From an uncultured Dysosmobacter sp. (GTDB lineage Bacteria; Bacillota; Clostridia; Oscillospirales; Oscillospiraceae), in contig NZ_CANRMB010000016.1 in NCBI RefSeq assembly GCF_947631635.1, positions 1-61,975 of the forward strand: a stretch of 61,975 nucleotides of DNA, in the 5' to 3' direction. Positions within the stretch are counted from its first letter, which is position 1. Each line of letters opens with the position of its first letter. The position numbers and the translations under genes were made by a program. The notes beneath the pieces are model-generated. The model saw only the letters and a list, made by a program, of their open reading frames with translations. It ran no database searches and was not told the origin of the DNA. Shown piece by piece: positions 1 to 8,334 of the stretch.

Positions 1-86
1 TCACACAAAAGCGTCCCGTCTGGTGCTTTCTTTTCGTTACGTTGTTTAATTTACAAGGTACACGCCGCTTCCGGCGGAACATTGCT

Positions 87-115
87 ATTATACAGAACTT
101 CATCCCGCTTGTCAA
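87..115 (-). promoter_or_regulatory. Sigma-A promoter nearest the left edge (probable rRNA operon P)
   Basis: On the minus strand there is a perfect TTGACA (110-115), a 17-bp spacer and a perfect TATAAT (87-92). Both boxes match consensus exactly, which is rare outside stable-RNA promoters. An A/T-rich stretch lies just upstream (116-140), like an UP element. Downstream (60 to 1, minus strand) the sequence contains TTGTAAATTAAACAAC, similar to the BoxA-type leader before clostridial 16S genes. The 16S gene itself would be off the window. Confidence 0.75.
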
Positions 116-174
116 GAACTTTTTTCAAAAGTTTTTTGACGTTTATTGGTCCGCACTGTATTCGCAACGTTTTT

Positions 175-203
175 AAAATATCATATTTATCCTTGCCTGT
201 CAA
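175..203 (-). promoter_or_regulatory. Second tandem sigma-A promoter, minus strand
   Basis: TTGACA at 198-203, 17-bp spacer, TATTTT at 175-180, reading left. It has the same spacing as the promoters on either side, which supports a tandem promoter array for one strongly expressed transcript. Confidence 0.6.
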
Positions 204-267
204 CCATTTTTTTGATTTTTTCAAAATTGATCTTTGCCGCAGCACTCGCCGCAGCGACAGCTTTGAT

Positions 268-296
268 AGAATACCAAATCATGTCTGATTTGTCAA
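268..296 (-). promoter_or_regulatory. Third tandem sigma-A promoter, minus strand
   Basis: TTGACA at 291-296, 17-bp spacer, TATTCT at 268-273, reading left. It lies just beyond the putP terminator, so it begins a new transcription unit that leaves the window. No open reading frame of note follows in 1-270. Confidence 0.6.
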
Positions 297-310
297 CACC
301 TAATTTCGAC

Positions 311-354
311 TTTTTTCAAAAAATCAGCCGCATTCCAAACATGCGGCTGATTTG
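311..354 (-). terminator. Rho-independent terminator of putP
   Basis: A 13-bp perfect stem, AAATCAGCCGCAT paired with ATGCGGCTGATTT, with a 7-nt loop. On the minus strand it is followed by TTTTGAAAAAA with T-rich character. It sits 40 bp past the stop of the symporter gene. Confidence 0.85.
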
Positions 355-392
355 ATGATTTTTTGATGATTTATTGATTTATCATGAAGGTA

Positions 393-1931
393 TCACATCG
401 ACTTCACTTCGTCAAAGACCTTTTCGATCTCTGCATCAGGCTTACCGGTAGCCAGGCTCACCACTACGATGGCGACAGAGGCCACAATGAATGCAGGCAG
501 CAGTTCGTAGATCGCCCAGGCACCGCCCATAGGGGCGACTTGATACTTCCAAACAAAGACCATGACGCCGCCTGCTACCATACCGGCCAGTGCGCCCCAC
601 TTATTGGACCGCTTCCAAAACAGGGCAAACAGCACCACCGGGCCAAAGGCCGCGCCGAAGCCGGCCCACGCAAAGGACACCACCCGGAATACAGAGCTGC
701 TGGGGTCCCAGGCCAGGAACACGCCCACCAGCGCGATAGCGATAACCGTGCCGCGGGCGGCCAGCATGGCCGTCTTTGTGCTCATCTTGATGTGGAAAAA
801 GTCCTGCATCAGATCCTGAGACACGCTGGAAGCCGCGGCCAGGAGCTGAGAATCCGCGGTGGACATGGTGGCCGCCAGAATACCTGCCAGGATAATGCCC
901 GCCATCAGCGCCAGAAACACACCATGCTGGCTCATCAGGTCTGCCATTTGGATAATGATCGTCTCGGAGTCGGAGCTGGTGGTCAGGAAGGGCACCTTTC
1001 CCGCAACGGAGACACTGTACCCGATGACGCCAATAAACACCGCCACGCCCATGGCGATCACCACCCAGACTGTGGCGATACGACGGGACAAATTCAGCTT
1101 CTTTTCATCCTCAACAGCCATGAACCGCAGCAGGATATGGGGCATTCCAAAATAGCCGAGACCCCAGGCCAGTGTGGAAACAATGCTCAAAAAGCCATAG
1201 GAGGAGGCGGAACCGGAAACCGCGTCATATCCCTGTGTCAGGTTCAGATAACCGGGCAGGGCGCGGGCATTTTCCACCACCGCATCCAGACCGCCAGCCT
1301 GGCTGATGCCGAAGAAAACGATCACGACCAGCGCGATGCTCATAAAGACGCTTTGAATCAGGTCCGTGGTGGAGACCGCCATGAAGCCGCCCAGCACCGT
1401 ATAGCCGATAATGACGATAGCGCCAAGGATCATTGCCACATGGTAATCCACGCCAAACAGACTGTTGAACAACGTCCCCACCGCTTTGAAGCCGGAAGCC
1501 GTGTAAGGAATGAAAAATACCAGGATCACCACTGCCGCGATGCAGGAGAGGATGTGCCGGTCATCCCGGTAGCGGCGGGAAAAGAAGTCCGGAATGGTGA
1601 TGGCGCCCAGCCTCGCGGAGTACTGCCGAATGCGCTTCGCCACAATCAGCCAGTTCAGATAGGTGCCAATCGCCAAACCGATGGCCGTCCAGCCGACCTC
1701 GGCCACACCGCACAGGTAAGCCAGTCCCGGCAGGCCCATCAGCAGATAGCTGCTCATGTCCGAGGCCTCCGCGCTCATAGCGGTGACGATCGGGCCAAGC
1801 TTGCGGCCGCCCAGATAGAATTCGCTGGAGTTGTCGCCGCTTCCCTTGCGGCTGAAGTAAACGCCCACCAGGACCATGGCGATCAGGTAGACCGCGATGG
1901 TAAGAATGATCAAAATCGTCGCACTTGTCAT
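393..1931 (-). CDS. putP: Sodium/proline symporter (SSS family, PutP type)
   Basis: A 512-residue polytopic membrane protein that should import L-proline, or a related solute, with Na+. The length is close to E. coli PutP (502). The hallmark segment SAEASDMSSYLLMGLPG is present near residues 53-69; its Asp58 corresponds to the Asp needed for Na+ binding in PutP, followed by the two Ser. A second family motif, GGFMAVSTTDLIQS, lies near residue 200. The start is an ATG preceded by AAGGAGAG. The gene follows a tetR-type gene on the same strand, and a 38-bp palindrome overlaps its likely promoter, so repression by that regulator is plausible. Substrate is inferred from family; other SSS substrates cannot be excluded. 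Confidence 0.88.
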   Translation of the reverse strand: MTSATILIILTIAVYLIAMVLVGVYFSRKGSGDNSSEFYLGGRKLGPIVTAMSAEASDMSSYLLMGLPGLAYLCGVAEVGWTAIGLAIGTYLNWLIVAKRIRQYSARLGAITIPDFFSRRYRDDRHILSCIAAVVILVFFIPYTASGFKAVGTLFNSLFGVDYHVAMILGAIVIIGYTVLGGFMAVSTTDLIQSVFMSIALVVIVFFGISQAGGLDAVVENARALPGYLNLTQGYDAVSGSASSYGFLSIVSTLAWGLGYFGMPHILLRFMAVEDEKKLNLSRRIATVWVVIAMGVAVFIGVIGYSVSVAGKVPFLTTSSDSETIIIQMADLMSQHGVFLALMAGIILAGILAATMSTADSQLLAAASSVSQDLMQDFFHIKMSTKTAMLAARGTVIAIALVGVFLAWDPSSSVFRVVSFAWAGFGAAFGPVVLFALFWKRSNKWGALAGMVAGGVMVFVWKYQVAPMGGAWAIYELLPAFIVASVAIVVVSLATGKPDAEIEKVFDEVKSM

Positions 1932-1995
1932 ATGTTCTCTCTCCTTAAGTATTCAATGACAGTCATCATACCACACCAGAAGCAAGAATGAAATA

Positions 1996-2044
1996 CAGAA
2001 CAGTGTATAGAATTTATTCTATACACTGTTCTGCGAAATTGTAA
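1996..2044 (-). promoter_or_regulatory. putP promoter overlapped by a 38-bp perfect palindrome (operator)
   Basis: The palindrome is CAGAACAGTGTATAGAAT, then TT, then its exact reverse complement (1996-2033). On the minus strand a TTACAA box (2039-2044), 17-bp spacer and TAGAAT box (2016-2021) place the -10 element inside the palindrome. There is no T-run on either side, so it is not a terminator. The nearest candidate binder is the TetR-family protein encoded immediately upstream. Which protein binds is inference. Confidence 0.65.
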
Positions 2045-2127
2045 TAATCCCCTTTAAAATCAATCGATTTAAATTAGACTTTTTTTAGAAATACACTTCA
2101 TCTAAAAAGCAAAATAAATCCTTGTAT

Positions 2128-2721
2128 TCACTCCCGTTTCGCCCGGTAGCTCTCCAAAAACATCGGCGTCACACTGTCGGTATACGCCACCAGGGAATAG
2201 TCCCCATTGGAAAGGCACCAGTCATACAGCAGCGCCCGCTCCCACAGGGCATAGGCCTTCACGATCTCATTGACCGTCCGGTCCGTCCGCAGCTGTCCTT
2301 TCTTCTGTCCCTCGCCGATGATCTGCCGCAGCAGCTTGAAATAGGTGCGGTTCCGGTCCAGCAGGTGTTTTTCCCCCCGGGCCAGCAGCTGGGTGGAGAG
2401 CAACCGCGTGAGAAGGTCGATGGACACACCGCCGTCGATCATGGCGAACAGCTCATGATTCAGGTAGATCAGCTTCTCCATGGCGTCCGCCGCCGGGTCC
2501 ATGACCTCCATCAGCTGTTCATATTTTTCATCAAACACGTTTGCCAGCGTTCCCATCAGCGCGTCCTTGCCGTCAAAATAGTGGTAGAAGGAGCCCTTGG
2601 ATGTCTCGGATTCAAATACGATATCCTCCACCGTCGTGTCCTCATAGCCCTGTTCGTAAAACAGCTTCCAGGCCGCGGAGATGATGCGCCCCTTGGTATT
2701 CCTGGTGTTTTTTCTCGGCAT
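2128..2721 (-). CDS. TetR/AcrR-family transcriptional regulator
   Basis: About 197 residues, a normal TetR length. The N-terminal helix-turn-helix is clear: a segment like RIISAAWKLFYEQGYEDTTV followed by SKGSFYHYFDGKDAL, the standard recognition helix and the YxYFxxK signature. The C-terminal ligand-binding part has no recognisable specificity. The open frame extends upstream to 2871, but the ATG at 2721 has a GGGAGGTG ribosome site and gives the canonical N-terminus MPRKNTRNTKGRI, so I chose it. It is transcribed towards putP, 197 bp away, and diverges from dapF. The likely target is the palindrome in the putP promoter, possibly with an inverted repeat in its own upstream region (2861-2880). 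Confidence 0.85.
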   Translation of the reverse strand: MPRKNTRNTKGRIISAAWKLFYEQGYEDTTVEDIVFESETSKGSFYHYFDGKDALMGTLANVFDEKYEQLMEVMDPAADAMEKLIYLNHELFAMIDGGVSIDLLTRLLSTQLLARGEKHLLDRNRTYFKLLRQIIGEGQKKGQLRTDRTVNEIVKAYALWERALLYDWCLSNGDYSLVAYTDSVTPMFLESYRAKRE

Positions 2722-2897
2722 ATGCGCGGCACCTCCCTTTCTGTCTCTTAGCATACCATATCCCCGCAGAATCTGCAAATCAAACGAATATTCCAGTCTC
2801 ATTCGCAGGATTTGCATGATTTTCAGCACATTCTCCAATGTCCACCGCCGGTCCATGCTGTTATAATACAACTATTATAATAGAAAGGGGAATGGTC

Positions 2898-3743
2898 TTG
2901 AAATTCTGGAAAATGAACGGCGCCGGAAACGATTTCGTGGTGCTGAACAATCTGGAAGAGCGCCTGCCTGTCGAGTTCCTTCCGCAGGTCGCACGCACGC
3001 TGTGCGAACGCCACCTCTCCATCGGCGCCGACGGCCTGATGGTGGTGGACGCTCCCACCCAGGGCGGCGACTATAAAATGCTGTTCTTCAACTCCGACGG
3101 CAGCGTGGGCGAGATGTGCGGCAACGGCGCCCGCTGCATCTGCCGCTACGGCTATGAAAATGGACTCGCCGGAGACACCCAGACCGTGGAGACCACCGCG
3201 GGCATCGTGACGGGCCGCCGTATCGACAGCCGCCTGTACCGCATCCGCCTGAACGATCCCACCACCGTAAAGCTGGACGCTCCCATTGAGGTGGACGGCG
3301 TCCGGTATGCCTGCTCCTATGTGGAACTGGGCGATCCCGGTATCCCCCACGCGGTGGTGCCCTATCATGACCTGAAAAACGCCTGTGAGAATGAACTCCG
3401 GGAGCTGGGCCGGAAGATCCGCTGGCACAGCGCCTTCCCCAAGGGCGCCAATGTGAACTTTTACGAGATCATTGGCGAGGACCGCGTTTTTGAGCGGACC
3501 TTTGAGCGGGGCGTGGAGGATTTCACCTATGCCTGCGGCACCGGCACCGGCTCTCTGGTGACGGTCCTGACCCTCCAGGGCAAAGTCAGCGGCCAGGGCG
3601 TCCAGGTGGACATGACCGGCGGCACGCTGGTCATCGACACGGAGCGCCGGGGCTCCCGCATCACGGACCTGTATCTCACAGGCCCCACCAACATCGTTGC
3701 AAAGGGCGAGGTTACGGACGAGGACCTCTGTCTTGCAAAATAG
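2898..3743 (+). CDS. dapF: Diaminopimelate epimerase
   Basis: Interconverts LL- and meso-diaminopimelate in the lysine and peptidoglycan precursor pathway, in the cytoplasm. The 281-residue product matches the usual DapF length. The two catalytic cysteines are visible: Cys74 in GEMCGNGARC and Cys213 in YACGTGTGS. The N-terminus KFWKMNGAGNDFVVL is typical of the family. I placed the start at a TTG (2898), 7 nt after AAAGGGG; an in-frame ATG at 2892 is only 1 nt from that site. The upstream region has two TATAAT-like boxes inside an inverted repeat (TTATAATA-CAAC-TATTATAA, 2861-2880). The next gene, a symporter, follows after 28 bp and is likely co-transcribed. Confidence 0.93.
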   Translation: MKFWKMNGAGNDFVVLNNLEERLPVEFLPQVARTLCERHLSIGADGLMVVDAPTQGGDYKMLFFNSDGSVGEMCGNGARCICRYGYENGLAGDTQTVETTAGIVTGRRIDSRLYRIRLNDPTTVKLDAPIEVDGVRYACSYVELGDPGIPHAVVPYHDLKNACENELRELGRKIRWHSAFPKGANVNFYEIIGEDRVFERTFERGVEDFTYACGTGTGSLVTVLTLQGKVSGQGVQVDMTGGTLVIDTERRGSRITDLYLTGPTNIVAKGEVTDEDLCLAK

Positions 3744-3771
3744 TGTGTAGATTTTATAGGAGGAAACAAAT

Positions 3772-5031
3772 ATGGAAAAGAGATCCGTAGCCAAGAATTA
3801 TGCGTTCCTGGCCATCATGCTGGGTTCCATGATCCTGGGCGCCATCGTGGGCTGGATCTTCCCAGTCACCGAGGAGAGCGCCGGCGCCACCGTGCTGAAA
3901 CCCTTGGGCACGGTGTTCATCAACATGATGTTCTGCATCGTGGTCCCCATGGTGTTCGCGTCTATCGCCGGTGCCGTGGCCAATATGGAGAGCCGCAAGC
4001 GCGCCGGTAAGATCATGGGCACCACCGTGGCCACCTTCGTGATCACCGGCGCCATTGCCGCCGTCATCATGTTTGTGCTGATGAAGGTGTTCCCCCCCGT
4101 TCTGACGGCCTGGAATGAGATCCCCGCTGAAGAGATGGGCGAATATGCCTCCATGAGCGACATGATCGTCAACTTCTTCACCGCCTCTGACTTTGTGGGC
4201 CTGCTGACCCGCAGGGCCATGCTGCCCCTGATCGTCTTCTCCCTGCTGTTTGGCTTTGCTGTGAACCTGAACGGCGGCAAGGAGACTCTGGTGGGCAAAT
4301 TTCTGGATGACCTGACCAATGTGATGATGAAATTCGTCCAGATCATCACCTACTACGCGCCCATCGCCTTTTTCGGCTTCTTTGCCGATCTGGTTGCCAC
4401 CTATGGGCCCCAGATCACCGAGAGCTATGGCCGCGCCCTGATCGTATACTATCCCCTGTGCTTCATCTACATCTTCACCGCCTTCCCCCTGTTCGCCTGG
4501 TTCGGCGGCGGCAAGGGCGCTGTGAAGGTCATGTTCCAGCACATTGTCAAGCCCGCCGTGGTGTCTCTGGGCACCTGTTCCTCTGTTGCCACCATCCCCA
4601 CCAATATGGAAGAAGCCCAGGCCACCGGCATCTCCAAGGACGTCTCTGATATGGTGCTGCCTCTGGGCGCCACCATGCATATGGATGGCTCCTGCTTCTC
4701 CTGCGTGCTGAAGATCGCCTTTGTGTTTGGTGTCTTCGGCCAGAAACTCAGCTTCTCCCAGTTGATCCCCATCGTCCTGGTGGCCGTGCTGTCCTCCGTG
4801 GGCATGAGCGGTGTCCCCGGCGGCGGCTATATCGGTGAGTATATCATCTGCTCCATCTTCTTCCCTGAGCAAATGGAGCTGGCCTTCCCCATTCTGGTGA
4901 CCATCGGCAATCTGGTGGACCCCCCCGCCACTATGATCAACTCCGCCGGCGACTATGTGGTCTCCTACATCGTCTCCCGCTTTGTGGACGGCAAGGACTG
5001 GCTGCAGAAGGCCTTGGCTGCCAAAAACTGA
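3772..5031 (+). CDS. Dicarboxylate/amino acid:cation symporter (DAACS family)
   Basis: A 419-residue multi-spanning protein of the SDF/DAACS family that uses Na+ or H+ to take up amino acids or C4-dicarboxylates. The hairpin-1 serine-rich motif TCSSVATIPTN is near residues 263-273, and the family motif GATMHMDGS follows, where glutamate transporters have NMDG. C-terminal hairpin-2 sequence GVPGGGY is also present. A strong AGGAGG lies 7 nt before the ATG. It follows dapF closely and ends at a strong hairpin terminator. Substrate cannot be told from the sequence; Ser/Thr (SstT-like), Glu/Asp or dicarboxylate are all possible. Confidence 0.88.
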   Translation: MEKRSVAKNYAFLAIMLGSMILGAIVGWIFPVTEESAGATVLKPLGTVFINMMFCIVVPMVFASIAGAVANMESRKRAGKIMGTTVATFVITGAIAAVIMFVLMKVFPPVLTAWNEIPAEEMGEYASMSDMIVNFFTASDFVGLLTRRAMLPLIVFSLLFGFAVNLNGGKETLVGKFLDDLTNVMMKFVQIITYYAPIAFFGFFADLVATYGPQITESYGRALIVYYPLCFIYIFTAFPLFAWFGGGKGAVKVMFQHIVKPAVVSLGTCSSVATIPTNMEEAQATGISKDVSDMVLPLGATMHMDGSCFSCVLKIAFVFGVFGQKLSFSQLIPIVLVAVLSSVGMSGVPGGGYIGEYIICSIFFPEQMELAFPILVTIGNLVDPPATMINSAGDYVVSYIVSRFVDGKDWLQKALAAKN

Positions 5032-5043
5032 TTTTCACAAAAG

Positions 5044-5085
5044 AAAGCAATGCCTGGAATCTCGGATTCCAGGCATTGCTTTTTC
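5044..5085 (+). terminator. Rho-independent terminator after the symporter
   Basis: A perfect stem AAGCAATGCCTGGAATC / GATTCCAGGCATTGCTT with a 3-nt loop, followed by T residues on the plus strand. It lies between convergent genes and could serve the serine dehydratase operon as well. Confidence 0.9.
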
Positions 5086-5142
5086 TGCGCAAAGGACCAT
5101 GGCGGAAGGCCCTGTTCGCTGTGCGATTTGACTCTGTGTAAA

Positions 5143-6018
5143 TCAGCTCCGCTGGTTCATCTGCTCCTTGACGCTCTGTCCAAAGGGCGTCACAGCCAGG
5201 CCGCCCAGAGCGGTCTCCCGGAACTCCACCGGCATCCGGCGGCCCACATCGCCCATACAGTCGATGACCTGGTCCACCGGCACCCGGCTGGTGATGCCCG
5301 CCAGGGCCATGTCCGCGCAGCTGATGGCGTTCACCGCGCCCACGACGTTGCGCTTGACGCAGGGGACCTCCACCAGGCCCGCGATGGGATCACAGACCAG
5401 GCCCATCAGGTTTTTCAGGGCCATTGCCACCGCGTTGCCGATCTGTGCGGCGTCGCCGCCCCGCAGGGCGGTCAGGGCCCCCGCCGCCATGGCGGAGGCG
5501 GAGCCGATCTCCGCCTGGCAGCCGCCGGCTGCGCCCGCGATGCAGGCCCGGAAGGCGATGACCGCGCCGATGCCGGAGGCCACATACAGCGCCCGGAGGA
5601 TCTCCTCCTCCGCTGCGCCGCCGTTCTTATAGAGGGGCACCATCACTGCGGGCAGAACGCCGCAGGCGCCTGCCGTGGGGGCCGCCACGATCTTGCACAT
5701 GCAGGCGTTGGACTCCCCCACGCTCAGCGCCGTGGCGATGACCTCCTGCAGATACGGGCCGCAAAGGCTCTCCGTTCCGGCGGCGTAGTCCCGCATCTTC
5801 CTGCCGTCTCCGCCCACCAGACCGCTGACGGACCGGCGCTCGCTCTGATAGCTGTCCACGGATTCCAGCATGGCCTTCCAGGTATAGCGCATCCGCTCCA
5901 TGGATTCCTCCGCGGTCACCTCCCGCTCGTCCATATCCGTGTCCAGGATCACCTGCCAAAAGGGCTTTTGGGTCTTTTCGATTTTGTCAAAAATCTCCTG
6001 CATAGATTCCAGTGCCAT
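5143..6018 (-). CDS. sdaAA: L-serine dehydratase, iron-sulfur dependent, alpha subunit
   Basis: Carries the [4Fe-4S] catalytic subunit that converts L-serine to pyruvate and ammonia. About 291 residues, as in Bacillus SdaAA (300). Cluster-ligand cysteines appear in the segments CMCKIVAAPTAGACG, GLVCDPIAGLVEVPC and nearby; the latter is diagnostic of the family. The frame is open far upstream, but an ATG at 6018 with AAGGAGGACGTATAAG before it gives the right N-terminus. It follows sdaAB with only 1 nt between stop and start, so the two are translationally coupled. A second small Cys cluster is not present, so oxygen sensitivity is expected as for other family members. Confidence 0.93.
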   Translation of the reverse strand: MALESMQEIFDKIEKTQKPFWQVILDTDMDEREVTAEESMERMRYTWKAMLESVDSYQSERRSVSGLVGGDGRKMRDYAAGTESLCGPYLQEVIATALSVGESNACMCKIVAAPTAGACGVLPAVMVPLYKNGGAAEEEILRALYVASGIGAVIAFRACIAGAAGGCQAEIGSASAMAAGALTALRGGDAAQIGNAVAMALKNLMGLVCDPIAGLVEVPCVKRNVVGAVNAISCADMALAGITSRVPVDQVIDCMGDVGRRMPVEFRETALGGLAVTPFGQSVKEQMNQRS

Positions 6019-6019
6019 C

Positions 6020-6688
6020 TTATACGTCCTCCTTTTCGTAATAGGTGACGTCATGTACCGCGTAGAGCGTGCCGATCCGCTGCACCAAATCGGGCTGCAG
6101 CTTCTGGTCCGTCTCAATGATGGTCAGCACATCGCCGCCCCGCCGGCTCCGGCACAGACTCATGTTGGCGATATTCACGCCGCCCACCGCCAGCTCATTG
6201 GTGATGCGGGACAACTCTCCGGCCACGTCCTGGTGCCGGACCACCAATGTGTTGTATGTCCCCGTGAAATTCACGTCCACGCCGTTGATCTTGTCCACCC
6301 GGATGCGGCCGCCGCCGATAGAGGTCCCCTGCACCGTCAGCTGCTTGCCCGCGGCATCCTCCACCTTCAAAACAGCGGTATTGGGGTGGGCGTCCCGCAG
6401 CTGGACCGGATAGATCTTAAATTCCATTCCCCTCTCCGCCGCAATCTCAAAGCTGCGGGGAATGTCCAGATCGTCCGGGCGCATCCCCAGCAGGCCCGCC
6501 ACCAGCGCCCGGTCCGTGCCGTGGCCCTGGCCGGTCTCCGCAAAGGAGCCGTGGAGCGCGATGTCCGCCTTCACCGGCTGTCCGCCCAAAAGCGCTCTGG
6601 CCATCGCGCCCAGGCGCACCGCGCCAGCCGTGTGGGAGCTGGAAGGTCCCACCATGACCGGTCCCAGGATATCAAAAATGTCCAGCAT
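6020..6688 (-). CDS. sdaAB: L-serine dehydratase, iron-sulfur dependent, beta subunit
   Basis: The 222-residue partner of the alpha subunit. The N-terminal half has the family signature SSSHTAGAVRLG (residues about 16-27), which contributes to the serine site; the C-terminal 70 residues form an ACT regulatory domain (GELSRITNELAVGGVNIANM). The ATG at 6688 follows AAGGAGGAGAC; upstream in-frame codons are not plausible. It is the first gene of the sdaAB-sdaAA operon and diverges from the amidohydrolase gene across 157 bp. Confidence 0.92.
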   Translation of the reverse strand: MLDIFDILGPVMVGPSSSHTAGAVRLGAMARALLGGQPVKADIALHGSFAETGQGHGTDRALVAGLLGMRPDDLDIPRSFEIAAERGMEFKIYPVQLRDAHPNTAVLKVEDAAGKQLTVQGTSIGGGRIRVDKINGVDVNFTGTYNTLVVRHQDVAGELSRITNELAVGGVNIANMSLCRSRRGGDVLTIIETDQKLQPDLVQRIGTLYAVHDVTYYEKEDV

Positions 6689-6792
6689 ATTTTGTCTCCT
6701 CCTTATTCTGTCCACCTCATACAGACAATTCCATCCCTTCTTGTTAACCATATCACAGGACAACCTCTTCCGCAAGGGATTTTTGGCAAAAG

Positions 6793-6821
6793 TTGACCTT
6801 CCCTCCACTTTTTTATATACT
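6793..6821 (+). promoter_or_regulatory. Promoter of the amidohydrolase gene
   Basis: TTGACC (6793-6798), 17-bp spacer, TATACT (6816-6821), 24 bp before the start codon at 6846. Good consensus match and correct direction. Confidence 0.6.
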
Positions 6822-6845
6822 GTATGGGAAAGGAGCGTGTTTTTC

Positions 6846-8204
6846 ATGTCCACTCTGCTGCTGAAGAACATCCAGACCCTGGTCACCTGCGACGATGACG
6901 ACCGGATCTTACAGGCTGTGGACCTCTTCTGTGAGGACGGCTTCATCCGCGCCATCGGCCCCCGGCTGCCCCAGTCCGCCGACACGGTCATCGACTGCGG
7001 TCATTACTGGTGCTATCCGGGCCTTATCAATACGCACCACCATCTGTATCAGGTATTCTCCCGGAATCTGCCCCAGGTGCAGAACATGGAGCTGTTCGAC
7101 TGGCTCACCACCCTGTATGAGATCTGGAAGGGGCTGGACCGGAATGTCATCCGCCTCTCCTCCCTCACGGGCATGGGCGAGCTGATGAAGCATGGCTGCA
7201 CCACCTGCTTTGACCACCACTATGTATTCCCCGCCGGGACCGGCGACCTGATCGGCGCCCAGTTCGCCGCCGCGGAGGAGCTTGGCATCCGCATGTTCGC
7301 CTCCCGGGGCAGCATGGATCTCAGCAAGAAAGACGGCGGCCTGCCGCCGGACAGTGTGGTCCAGACCGTGGATGAGATTATGGAGGACTCCGCCCGCGTC
7401 ATCGAGGCCTACCACGATCCCCGTCCCGGCTCCATGCGGCAGGTGGCCCTGGCCCCCTGCTCCCCCTTCTCCGTGTCCGCGGAGCTGCTGCGGCAGAGCG
7501 CCGTCCTGGCCCGGCAGTACGGCGTCCGGCTCCACACCCACCTGTGCGAGACCAGGGACGAGGAGTACTACATGCTCGCCCATCACGGCGTCCGCCCCCT
7601 GGAATTCATGGCCTCCCTGGGCTGGACCGGCCCGGACGTTTGGTACGCCCACGGCATCCACTTCAACGACGAGGAGCTGCGGGAGCTGGCCCGCACCGGG
7701 ACCGGCGTGGCCCACTGCCCCATCAGCAACATGAAGCTGTCCTCCGGCGTAGCCCGGGTCCCGGAGATGCTGGAGCTGGGCGTCCCCGTGGGCCTGGCGG
7801 TGGACGGCTCCGCCTCCAACGACGGCTCCTCCCTCATGGAGGAGCTGCGGGTGGCATACCTGCTCCACCGCCTGCACGCCAGCGCCAAGGCCCCCTCCGG
7901 CTATCAGGTGCTGAAAATGGCCACCCGGGGCAGCGCCCGCCTGCTGGGCCGGGACGATATCGGTTCCCTGGAAGCGGGGAAATGCGCCGACCTGTTCCTG
8001 GTGGATTCCCGCCGCCTGGAGCTGGTGGGCGGTGAGTACAGCCCCGCCGACGTGCTGGCCACCGTGGGCCTCCGGGGTCCGGTGGATTACACCGTGGTCC
8101 ATGGCAAAGTGGTGGTGAAAGAGGGCCGTCTCACCACCATCGACGAGGAGCAGGCTGCCGCCCACGCGCGGCAGTGCTGCCGGGACTACCTGGCGAAAGC
8201 CTGA
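6846..8204 (+). CDS. Amidohydrolase, 8-oxoguanine deaminase-like
   Basis: A 452-residue metal-dependent hydrolase of the cytosine deaminase/TrzN-AtzB group. The metal-binding motif NTHHHLYQ near residue 60 is followed by FDWLTTLYEIWKGL, as in characterised 8-oxoguanine deaminases. Further metal ligands are visible in THLCE, YAHGIHF and AVDGSASND. It should be cytosolic and act in purine salvage, deaminating 8-oxoguanine to urate or a related N-heterocycle. The start (ATG with AAAGGAGCG before it) was chosen because the upstream frame overlaps the divergent sdaAB gene. A 23-residue lipoprotein stub follows 11 bp after its stop. Confidence 0.85.
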   Translation: MSTLLLKNIQTLVTCDDDDRILQAVDLFCEDGFIRAIGPRLPQSADTVIDCGHYWCYPGLINTHHHLYQVFSRNLPQVQNMELFDWLTTLYEIWKGLDRNVIRLSSLTGMGELMKHGCTTCFDHHYVFPAGTGDLIGAQFAAAEELGIRMFASRGSMDLSKKDGGLPPDSVVQTVDEIMEDSARVIEAYHDPRPGSMRQVALAPCSPFSVSAELLRQSAVLARQYGVRLHTHLCETRDEEYYMLAHHGVRPLEFMASLGWTGPDVWYAHGIHFNDEELRELARTGTGVAHCPISNMKLSSGVARVPEMLELGVPVGLAVDGSASNDGSSLMEELRVAYLLHRLHASAKAPSGYQVLKMATRGSARLLGRDDIGSLEAGKCADLFLVDSRRLELVGGEYSPADVLATVGLRGPVDYTVVHGKVVVKEGRLTTIDEEQAAAHARQCCRDYLAKA

Positions 8205-8215
8205 AAGGAGCTGCC

Positions 8216-8287
8216 ATGAAAAAAGCTCTGCTTCCCCACCTGCTGCTGTGCCTGCTTTTGACCGGATGCCAGAACACCGCGCCATAA
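8216..8287 (+). CDS. 23-residue lipoprotein signal-peptide stub
   Basis: ATG with AAAGGAGCTGCC in front opens MKKALLPHLLLCLLLTGC, a complete lipoprotein signal peptide with a lipobox (LLTGC), then stops after only QNTAP. The stop codon lies in the left arm of the terminator that follows. The mature product would be a lipidated hexapeptide, CQNTAP. The simplest reading is a lipoprotein gene whose body was deleted, leaving the signal peptide; a real short lipopeptide is less likely but possible. Confidence 0.5.
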   Translation: MKKALLPHLLLCLLLTGCQNTAP

Positions 8288-8332
8288 AAAACACACGCCT
8301 GTATCCCATGGGATACAGGCGTGTGTTTTTTT
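8286..8332. terminator. Bidirectional rho-independent terminator
   Basis: A perfect palindromic stem (AAAACACACGCCTGTATCCC and its complement) flanked by A-run on the left and T-run on the right, between the convergent amidohydrolase and degV genes. It can stop transcription from both sides. Confidence 0.92.
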
Positions 8333-8334
8333 CT

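Noticed and set aside
384..1991. A 535-residue open frame on the plus strand opposite putP
   Set aside because: Antisense shadow caused by GC-rich codons; no ribosome site, His/Gln/Arg-rich nonsense composition.
6689..6845. Glycine or serine-related riboswitch before sdaAB
   Set aside because: The 157-bp divergent gap shows only a promoter and ribosome sites; no riboswitch core recognised.
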